NCBI RefSeq assembly: GCF_024713975.1
Contig: NC_091106.1
Coordinates: 9,713,001 to 9,777,000 of the forward strand
Direction: 5' to 3'
Origin: Paralichthys olivaceus
Taxonomy: Eukaryota; Chordata; Actinopteri; Pleuronectiformes; Paralichthyidae
Length of the DNA: 64,000 nt
Below are positions 49,974-61,200 of this stretch, in pieces (the stretch's first letter is position 1; each line of letters starts with the position of its first letter). Position numbers and translations under genes: made by a program. The notes beneath the pieces were generated by a model that saw only the letters and a list, made by a program, of their open reading frames with translations, made no database searches and was not told the origin of the DNA.

Positions 49974-52207
49974 GTAAGTGAGGCAATCCTGGATTTTTCC
50001 TTCTTTATTCATTGAGCCACCGTTAGCTAGCCCCGGGAAGCTAACTCCTGCTAACTACCAGTGGATGGAAAAAACTGCGGAATAAAGTTCTGTTGAAATG
50101 ATTCCACAGCGTTTTGGCGCTAGCTGTTTACTCTCCGGGTTTATTGTAAGCGTTTGTAGTTCATCTTTTGTTACGTAACCCGACACTTTAAACCGTAGTG
50201 TGCAGGACGTTAGCCAAGTTCATTGATTCACAGTGTTAGCTTCAAATGCTAGATCACTAAAAAACATTTCCATAGAAGTGATGGCAGATTTTCCACACTG
50301 TGTGTTAGTGCACGTCTGAAAGGATTCAGATGTGAGGTGTCCTCTGTGTCTCAGTAAGAGTCGAGGCCTATTCCAGCTGTGGTCTCGGTTCTACACATTT
50401 CATGTTGGCTTAATTTTAAACTAACTGTCATGGAAGTTGTTGGAAGTCATTTCTTCTGTATTAAAGTTTGGAATAAAAAGTGTGTGGTTTTGTACGAATA
50501 TTTCTTATTCTGAGCACCAAGCATAATGAAACACATGTATCCTCCGTAAAGGAAAATCCAATACAGCATGCATTCATGAAATCTACCTCAGTGAGTAAAG
50601 TTGATATTTCCATAGTATTTGAACTTTGTTTTATGTCCAATGCATCTGTAGCTGTTCATTGTACACGAATCAAAAGCCAGATTTTTGTATTTTATTTTAT
50701 CTATGATTTATTAGTTGCTCAATATGAAGTTCCATCTTATAATCATGCCTCTTATGAACCTTGAGATCCATTTTCATCTGCAGAAAGTCACCCTATAATG
50801 TAGTTTTTCTCGAAATCATCTTTTTAAGTTCAGTGTGAGTGGAGCTATACTGACATGTGACATCATAGATTAGGAGGCAGTACTCTCTGTACGTGGCTTT
50901 TAGACCCTGCTGTGAACAAGGACTCTGGACTCATGTTTCGATTACACTTAAAGCAGCTCAGCAGTTCTCTGCTATAACGCGTCACAATGCTGGCTTTTTG
51001 CTAAGCCCCACATTGCTTTTTTTGCATTTGTACATGTCCCTCACTCAAAATAAAAACAGGATATGACTGGGAAAAAAAGTTTTTAGTTGCCCTGAGCTGT
51101 CTTCTTCTCTCAGTCAACTTTCCTCTCCTGCAGGCTAGACATTCTGGTTTGTGCCTGGAGCCTTTAAGAACTTTAAAATGATAGTTAAAAGACCCTTTGT
51201 GTTAAGTTTTTTTGCAGGGCAGGAAATTAACATTAACCACCACCCAGTGGTTGGTAACTTTATGTACTTTTAGACCAAAAGTACATGATGTTACCATTTT
51301 TTTTTTGCCTCCATGGTTTGGTTTTTTTTCTCTGCCATATGTTCATTTCAGTGTTTAACTCTTCAACTCCATTATAGCTCTGATACTTTTTGCATCTTTA
51401 TCAAATGTGACGACATAATTTCAAGTCATTTTTCTGCATTGATTGCTTTGGCAATTTGCCCACCCAGGCTCTATGAAAAAATGGGTCATTCTGCTGATTA
51501 GTAAAATAACGTTTTCATACCAAACCATTGTATTTTATTTTATTTTGCATGAGGATATAATAATAAAGTGTTGCCCAACAACCCCACAATTGTGCAAATA
51601 ACATCAGTCATTCTGTTTAGTAAAGCACTGATGAACAAATACTGAGAATTGTATGTTTAAAGTTGTAAAACATTTTTTATGACACGTCTCCTAAATGAGC
51701 GTGAACATTATGTGTTTCGGGGAATGCTTCTTTTAGCTGGGGGCTGTTATATATGAGTGTTTACTTTGGCTCAGTAGGTTTTAGTTCTTGTGTTGCACCA
51801 GAGAGCTCAGTGTTGGACTTTAAAATGAAGCTGTGTAAGAGATTGAACATTGAGTGATTTTCAGCTGCATTAGCTCATTTTTTTTTCATTGATAAGAGGC
51901 CATATGACAACGGGCTTTGCACTGTTTGCTGATAAGATGTTCTGCATTATGTAGCCCGCCTAAAGGCAAAAGTTAATGGGGGTAACAGAGACACCCTGAG
52001 GCGGCTGAGGGTAAAGTCTAGCTGTGCAGAATTTATCACAATTCTCTCTCACCAGCTGCTCTTAATACAGCAGCTGTCAGTTTTCATTTTGCTGAGGCAC
52101 AAAGGAATATTGAATAACTAATATGAATTCCTTCCTCAAGTTGTTTGCATTTTTGTTCACTTTTTATTTTGCAACCATGTTAACAAGAATACTGCTCTGT
52201 TTTTTAG
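49974..52207 (+). other. rrbp1 intron 1
   Basis: A 2.2-kb intron beginning in GC-richer sequence and becoming AT-rich. No recognised repeats or genes. Confidence 0.6.
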
Positions 52208-52225
52208 GTTTACTGAAATTGAACA

Positions 52226-55200
52226 ATGGATATCTACGACCCCCAGACCCTTGGGATCATGGTGTTTGGTGGATTCATGGTGATCTCGGCTGTCGGGATT
52301 GCCCTTGTCTCCACCTTTTCCATGAAGGAGACCTCTTATGAGGAGGCCCTTGCTAAACAACGTAGAGAGTTAGGTAAGATACAGTCTGTTCGCTCTGACA
52401 AAAAGAAGAAGGACAAAGTGTCTGAGAAGAAGAGCCGTGGAAAGAAGAAAGAAGACAAGCCCAATGGAAAGATCCCAGAGCACGAAAAGGCTGAAGAGGC
52501 TACTGATGCTGAAGAAGTTATTGAGCCTGTGGTTGCCCCAGTTGTAGCTGCTGCTCCTGAACCCGTCCCAGAGCCTGTCCCTGCTGTCGAGGTTAAGCCA
52601 GCGGCCGCCGCAGCACCAGCAGACCCTGAGCCAACACCTGCCACTGAACCAATTCCAGCTGCCGAGCCTTCACCTGCACCCTCTCCCAAAGAGAAAAAGA
52701 AGAAGAAGGTCGCCAAGGTTGAGCCTGCCTCAACCCAAGTAGCTGCCCCTGCCCCAGTGTCTGCCCCGGCACCAGTCAAGTCCTCTGCAGCCCCTCCATC
52801 AACCCAGGCCCCTGTGTCTGCCCCAACCAAGGCTGCCCCTGCAGCTAAGACTGCATCTGCCCCAGCCAAATCCGCCCCGGCACCAGTAAAGGCTGCAGCA
52901 GCCCCAGCCAAGTCTTCACCAGCTCTATCCAAGACTGCCCCAGTGCTGGAGGCTGTTACCAAAGAGGTCCCAGTGATGGCAGTGCCCCCTGTGGGATCAC
53001 AGCAGGCTCCTGCTGTTGAAGCAAAAGCACAGGAGCCCAAGAAGAAGTCCTCTAAGAAAAAGAGTGAGCCTGGTAAGCTGATGTTGTAGAGATGACACTT
53101 AGAATTTTGCAGACAAATCAATAACTATATGTCATTACATAACTTGCCATTTCCATCATTGCCAATATGCCGAAATCTCAGCTCTACATTATTTCTAAGT
53201 GCTTGATAACTTTCTCTTGTGAAATGTATAGTATCAGTATTCTTACTCTCATTTATGGGGTTTTTAAGACCAATAATTTCAAAGCATTTAAAAAATATAT
53301 AAAAGATGCCTGTTGTGTGGCGTTTTCTAATTCTGCTGCCAGATATTCTTCCCTGTTGTACCTCATTGTTTGTTTTTTGATGCACAGGACTGCTATTACT
53401 TGTCACATTCCGCTGGGACCCTCTGCAAACTACAGTTACCCACAATCACTTCTCTGCACAAGGCTTAGATTAGTCTACAAAGTCCCTGTAGTCTATAAAT
53501 ATGTTGCCAAGCAAGAACCATCATTGTTAAAATTAGCCGTCTCCCTCGAATTGATGGAAATGGTTGTCAAGGCAGGAACTACATTAGCCATAACACTGTT
53601 GATAGTAGTCAGACTTGAATGGGGGCATGTCTGCATAGTTGAGTTACTTACACATACACACACACACGCTCACACACACACACACGCTCACACACACACA
53701 CACACACACGCTCACACACTCAATCTAAGGCAGTAATACCCTGTCAGTACTGATGAACCTCTAGTCCTGTACCCGTGGAAAGTTGTGCCAATGGCAGTAG
53801 TGGGTAATGTCTGGCACTCAGTTCTAAAGGGCATAGAGCAAGCCAGCTTGTCCAAACATCGCTGCCCTGTTTTGTTTGCTGACAAAGGCTCTTAGTGCCC
53901 TGACAATGGGTAAGAAGGGGAGGGGGGTTGGAGATCTCACTTGCCTGAGGCTTGGCTCTGCCTGGTGCCACAGTGCCCGCTCATTTTGCCATAGGAAGCT
54001 GCACGGGTCCCAGATCCAAAGGACAAGTCACAACCTTGTTCTTTTCCTAATGCCATGTGGGTATTTAGAATTAACTGTGACTGCCTAATCCCCTTCAAAA
54101 CTGCCTGTCTCTTTAATTTCAAACAATAAATAAACTGTAAATATTTGTTTTTGTTGGTTTAGTGGCAGCGGTGGATTCTACTGATGCTCCGCTGTACCTG
54201 CCCTACAAAGCTCTGGTGTCCACTATCAGTAGCATGGTGTTCAGTGAGGGCGAGGCACATAGGCTCATCGAGATCCTGTCCGAAAAAGTTGGCATCATTC
54301 AGGACACCTGGCATATGGTATGAGAAACTGCTCTGATGAGGAAAATTATACCCACAAGACCTAGTTAGGGTACAAAGGCACGAATAGTTCACTGAGTTAT
54401 TTTCTTTCTCTCTCTCTCTCTCTCTCTCTTTATCTGTACATCCATATTTTCAGGCAACTCAGAAAGGAGACCCAGTGGCCGTGTTGAAGAAACAACTGGA
54501 GGAGCGGGAGAAACAGCTGGCAGCAGAACAAGAGGATGCTTCTGCAGCAAAGAACCGTCTTAGAGAACTCACCAAGGTTAGACTTTGAAGTGTCACAGAT
54601 GGTGCCAAACTCCTGCCACAATACACATCTGGTCTATGGCCAGCATGAGATTCCACTACTGTCAGATGGATGAAAATCTCCTCAGTTCTTAGATCCTTTC
54701 TGCCAGTGAGTCAAAGTGTAGTTTGACCAAAAGGTGGCAGCAGAGAAAAAGACATGATGTTGCCCAAGTTTAAAAGGGCTTAGTCTGAGTTGAGCATGAA
54801 AGCGTACAGACATTTGTTCTGTTATCTTTTTTCCTGATGGTGTCACTAAGATCAACATGATTATCATAGAGAACACTTAAGCTCTCTCAATTTTACTGTA
54901 TCTCACTCATTACATAAGATGTTACATATAACATGTCATATATATGTCAGCCTATAGGTGGCAGTAGAGGAGAGGTCATGATTTATCACAGGAGAAGCAT
55001 GATTTTGCTCAGAAATGTCATAGCATTGTTTACATTACATTTAGTTTAATTTAATTTAGCTTACAATAAAAACATTCAACACTTGTCCTGTCTATTTTAA
55101 GATATTGTATATAAATGAATGCTAAGGTTGGTGTTTGATTGTTTGATGTAAGGACAGGTGGTTATTATATAATAAAGAAAAAGGACATTTAACCCTTTCA

Positions 55201-58200
55201 TTATTTAGCATGTGGCTTTTTCCCCGAATTGTGAAGAGTGAGAACATTTGTGTCGTCATGGTGGACATAAAGCAGAAGCAACATCGTCCTCATAAAACTT
55301 TAGATTCCTCTGGCAAGGGATGATACATTCCTGTCCTATAAATCCAATAGTTGTAGAGACATGCCACTTTGTTAATAACTGGCTCTGTGGCCACCGGTAT
55401 ATTACAGTGAGTCTGAATCTGCTGTCTCATTATCAGGACCTGTCTGCTGAGAAGTCCAAGGTTGCCAGCGTTGAGACGAGGCTGAGCTCTCAGCTGAGTA
55501 AGAGGGAGCAGGAAATGATAGCACTCCAAGCTCGCATGCAGGCCAGTTACCAGGACCATGTAGCCCAGACTCAGATGCTCAATGCAAAGGTTAGTCCTAT
55601 TATATTTTCCCTAATGTACAATTCAGATAAATGCATTTCAGTTTTCTTTTTTCTGTTGCCCTCTTGATAATCTGACTTAATTAAGAGTTTTACTCTTTTG
55701 AAATTCATTTTTCTTCAGATATATTAAAGCAGCAATATTTCCAGTTGTTTAAAAAAACTTTAAAAAAAACTTTTCCAGGTTCTTAGCCTGCAGGACCAGC
55801 TGGACAAAGGCCCCAATGCCCAACTTGCCCGTCTACAGCAGGAGAACTCCATTCTCCGCGATGCCCTCAACCAAGCCACTAGTCAAGCAGAGAGCAAGTG
55901 AGTCTCTCCCTGTCACAATAACTGACCAACAGTGGTGAATGACATGCATGAAGCTCTTTAAATTCATATTAGTAATACTTGGAAATTTAGTACAGTGTGT
56001 ACAGATTCTGAGTCATGTTTGGAGTATTTGGCCTGTATGCTTGTCAGTTATGGGTTCTCTCTTGACTCTTTCTCTCTTTGTCCCCCTTTTTTGTCTGCTG
56101 CAGACAAAATGCAGAGCTGGCCAAGCTGCGTCAGGAATGTGCAAAGTTAACCAAGGATCTCGGAGAGAAGACGGAAAGTCTGGTTGCTGATGAGCACATC
56201 AGGAAAGGGCTGGAGGCCAAGGTCTCCGCTGCTGAAAAGCAACTCTCCCTGCAGCAGGTTGGCCTGGCCTGTGGGAATACCACATCATCTTCATTATAAA
56301 TTACTTTGGACGTGATCAAGTTTCCACAACTTAATCTAGTTTTTCTAATGCTGTTTCCTCATTGAGTGGCCATTTAGTTGTAGTCTCCACAAAGTGCCAG
56401 CATAGGTTTTTCCCACCTATCCCCCAGCCCTCTAATGTTATGGTAAATGCGATTGCCTTGTAATCACAGAGCTCTAGGGCTGGGCTGGAATGCAGCCATA
56501 CAATAATGGGGCTGCAGAAAAAATGCTTCACAGCACCAGCTGGAATGCGTGCGTGTCCGGGCATCTCTCCTCACCGGCTGTAACGGGCCGTAAAAGCACA
56601 AGAACAATGTAATGCTATCTACAACTTGTCTTTCTGATGACTTGAAGACGTGCAGTGCACTGCACCCCTGTCTTACATTATCTGTTCATTTAGTGTTCTC
56701 ACATTTACACAGTCTTATAGGAATGACTGCAGTTGGTCACAAGTTATGTGGCGTAAGTCAGTCAGCACTTCCTGACAGTCAAGTCCTCATTTGGTTTAAT
56801 CATTTACCAACATCTCTTCTGACAGGTTATGGTCTTTAAACACATTATGCAAACCCTCAGGCCTTCAGTCTGTGATCAATCCTCATCAACTATTTGTGGC
56901 TTTGAATTTGTTGCGGAACTTCATGCAGACTTATCATCTCAAAACCTTCAAAGCACTTTATACAAAACACTTCCTTAAGAAACAAACACTTCCAAATGAA
57001 AAATCCATCCATCCAAAGTTACACAGCCTCAACTTTTTTTGGTGGCCCCATTGTTAGAAAATCTGTGAATATACTATTATTATTGTCTTTAAGTGTGTGG
57101 AGATAGGACTTCATGTACTCATACTGCCCTGTGAAGTAATGCTTTATAGAGGGTGATTCAGTGAGTCTTTGCTGCCCTCTGCTGACTTATATTGTTCAAT
57201 TTCTTTTCAGGCTGGCCATGCAGAGAGCGAGCAGGCGTTACAGAGGAGGTTGGAGGAAGTGTGCGAAGAGCTCAGAACAACACAAAGTAAAAATGGCAGC
57301 CTGCAGGCCACTTTGGACAAGGCTCAGCAGGAAAGCAACACAATCTCAGGTCTGTCTTTCACAGGGATTATTACTGTTGTGGATCTTAAACAGTTGTGGA
57401 CAGGGGTCATTCTTGTTCTAAAACACTGTTATAAAACTTAAACCAATTAAAATGGATGGTGCCTCAGTTGGGTATCTCGACAGTTAAATGACAGTTGGAA
57501 ATACAACACCCAGAACAAATAATACATCATAGAGATTAAGGTTTTTTTTTTCCTGCTGCATCATAAAAATTGAGTGACGTGTGTTCTCCCTGTAGATTTC
57601 CAAGAGCGTACAGAGAGATTGGAGGTTGACATCAGGGAGCGCTCTGCTCAGGTAGAAGCCCTCACTGCTCAGCTGGAGGAGACACAGGCAGAGAAAAGCC
57701 AGCTCGTACAGCAGGTGGCCTCCATCAACTCACTGCTGGAAGCCAGTCAGAACAAAAAGGAGGACGAGGACAATCAGGTAGAACATACTGTGTCAGTTTG
57801 ACTTTTTTTTAAATGGTCAGTCAGGCTGACCCCACATAGTCATTTCTAAGACCTTTCGTCATTTATGATGCTGCAGGTGAATGCTGCAGAACTGGAACAG
57901 CTTAAGCTCAGGTAAGGGTTTGATCCTCCTCCTTTTATGAAAGTTGACATAAGATCCAGAGCTGTTCCGTTGACTTTAGATTCTGTGCCCCCCCTCTGCA
58001 GCCTTCAGGAGAAAGACGACCAGCTGAGTGTACTTCACGAGGAACTGAAGCAATTGCAGACAAAGGAGGAAGCTGGCGTAAGTGTTACAGATATCTTTTG
58101 ATAAAATCTCTTTATTATTTTGGGAGATTTTTTTATTCATACAAAGATGTGGAAATTGTTGATGCTTATCACAAACAATCTTATCTTCTTACAGGAGAAC

Positions 58201-61200
58201 ACTAAAGCTGACCTTGAACAAAGAAGGTAGGTTACTGTTATATCTCTCTAGCTATTGCTACCTTTCTCTATATCGTCTTTATATCTTTCTATCCCTGTGT
58301 ATTTCTGTATTTTCATCTTTTTCTCTTAACATCTCTATATCGTAATCACTCCATCAATATCTCTCCATCTCTCTCTATCTCTATCCATCTCCATCAATCG
58401 CTCGATCACCATCTCTTAATCTCTGCATCGATCTTTCTCTACATCTTTATCTAACTTCATGTCTCTCTACATCTCTGCCCACCTATATCACTCATTTTCT
58501 TTCTATTTATGTCTCCATATCTATCTATTGCTATATCTCTCTATCACTATACCGCACCATCTCTCTCTTTATCAGTATCTTTTTCTCCATCTCTCTCCCA
58601 CCATCTCTCTACCCCTCTGTCTTTCTATCTCTTATCTTAATCCACATCTATTTATTGCTGTATATAATTTGAATGTGATTTCAGTGAGGATGCCAGTCTC
58701 ATTACGTCGCTACAGGAGGAACTTAGAAGCCTTAAAGAAGAAATGGAGCAAATGAAGAACTCAGCAGTAAGTGTACCTCTGGTTATGTTGCATGATTCTT
58801 CTTGTTGCAGAACAATGAATAACTCATTTGCTTCTTGTCTCTGTTTCAGCAGTCAGATGGCTCTGCAGAACTCACTCAGCTACAGAACAGGTAAATGACT
58901 GTGAGCACATGTAAAGATCATCACACAGTTGTTGGGTCTGTTGTCAAACAATTTTCCCTCTGTTTTGGTTCTTCCATTAGTCTGAGTGAGAAGGATGTTC
59001 TCGTCACCTCACTAGAAGAGCAACTGAGAGAAGTGAGAGAACAGATGACCACTGATGCAGTAAGTGTCTACGCACTCGTGGCTTATCAATCAAAGACTGC
59101 TTTGCTCTAAATTAACTTGATGTTTATTGATTGTCATTCGTTGTTTGAGCAGGACATCGTGGCACAACTGACTGCTCTTCAAAGCGAAACCAAAGAAAGT
59201 CTCCAGACACTCTTCCCACAGATACCCGTAGAGACAGAGCAGGTAAGAAAAGGGTTGTGTTTCTGAATAATATTATGTTGTGATTCATTTATTCATTATT
59301 CTGCTGAAAATAACTCAAATTATATATTTCTATCTGCTTTTCTCTTTTAGTCCAACTGGTTACAAGAATTTACACAGAAAGCTCAAGAGGCTCTCACCCA
59401 GCAGAGCCAGAAGGTAGATTCAAGCACAGAGTTGCCAGTAAGTTGTTTTTTTATTTTTGTACATTGACTGGTTTGAATTGACCTGGCAAAAGTTCTGAAT
59501 TTTTTTTTTCTCTCTTTTTTTCAGGCATTACTTGGGAAACTGAAGGAGGCTGAAGAGAGCCACAGCTCCCTGCAGGCTGAGTGTGAACAGTACAGGACAG
59601 TCCTGGCTGAAACAGTACGTGACTGAGATCATGATGTTAATGATATAAAACAAATCTGTTTCTTAGATGGGTGTTAGAGTAGAGCTGCTTTCAGACATGC
59701 ACTTAATTGCTGTATGTGAGAGCGCAAACTTCTGAAGACTAGAAACCGGAAGACACTCTCCGTCAGCATAGAAACGAGTGTTTCGGTTGTGTAATTGCAG
59801 TAGGACTCATACACACCTACGCACAACTATGAATGTCCGTGACATTTTCCTGTTCATGTGACGCAAACTATCTCCTACTGCGTTCTTTAATTGTGAAAGG
59901 CAATCCAAAGTTAATGTCTGAAAACAGCTTGTGTGTTTTGTATGTGAGTTGTGTGAAAATAGAGAAAATGCATGCAGCTCATTTAATCCTGGTGCCATCT
60001 ACTTTAGGAAGGAATGCTGAAACATCTGCAGAAGAGCGTAGAAGAGGAAGAGCTGGTATGGAAGTCCAAGATGGCTGACTCAGAGGAACAGCTGAGGGTG
60101 GTGAGCTATATCTCCTTGAACTCACTCGTTACCACTTCTACTTAAATTATTATTTTTAAACTTAATAAATGTCCCTGTCGCATGCTACCAGGCCTTGGAG
60201 AAAGTCAACAAGCTGGAGGCTGAAGATCAAAGTGTAGATCAGGTGGGACTTTTTTTCCACACCCACACACGGTTAAAGGGATAGTTCACCGAAAATTTAC
60301 TCATATCTACTCACCACCACACAGATGGAGGGGTTGGTGAAGTGTTTGAGTCCACAAAACACTTCTGGAGTCTCAGGGGTAAACAGCGTTGCAGCCGAAC
60401 CAAATACATTGAAGTCAATTGCGACTGCTTCTTCAGACGCAATAATCCAACAGAAAAAAACACAACATGCCTCCATACTGCTCCTGTAGTGTCATCCAAG
60501 TGTTCACAACCCCCGACACCAGACTAGCAGTATGGAGGCATGTTGTGGGTTTTCTGTTGTTCTGAGGTTGTCTGGGCTAAAACTCTGTTTACCCCTGAAA
60601 CTCATAACACTTCACCCACCCCTCCATCAGCATAGTGGTGTGTAGATAATGGGTGCATTTTTATTTTTCAGTGAACAATCCCTTTAAATAGCCTCTTGAG
60701 GTAAAAGTCTCTTAATGTGTTTTTTTGTATTTTTTTTTGTGCAGTTGAAGGAGCAGATGATGCTTCTGGAAGCTCAGCTGGAGAAGCAGTCAGACAACCA
60801 GGCAACCTCAGAAGAGATGGAGCAGGTACATGAGAAAATTAAATCTCCAGATAACACTGGAACTGGCGTTGCTGATATTAACATTTTTGTTGTATTTTTA
60901 TGTGGAACTTCACCAGTTAGGGAGGTCAACTTAAGGAGGTTAATTTTAGACCTAAGTAAGTACAAACTATGGATAAAGAAATCTGTTCTTCAGCAAAACA
61001 GATGGAGGATCTGAAAGGAACTTTTCATATTTGCACAATAAAATTTTAGCATTACAAACACGAGTATCATTTATTTGTGTGTTGGACTTAATGACACTGT
61101 TTATACCTGTTAATGTTGGATATGTGGGTAGTTTGAGGCATTAATTATAATAATATACTTTATTTGTATAGCACTTTTCTTAACAAAGTTACAAAGTGTG

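Noticed and set aside
52336-53121. 261-codon open frame antisense to rrbp1 exon 2
   Set aside because: It is the reverse reading of the GC-rich Ala/Pro/Lys coding region; its Gly/Ala/Thr-rich composition is a shadow, with no independent splice or promoter support.
53167-53736. 189-codon plus-strand open frame in rrbp1 intron 2
   Set aside because: No family resemblance; ends in a His/Thr run produced by the CA microsatellite.
61150-61200. Full LINE insertion in rrbp1 intron 21
   Set aside because: Only a short tail-like motif is visible; there is no reverse transcriptase or endonuclease sequence around it.
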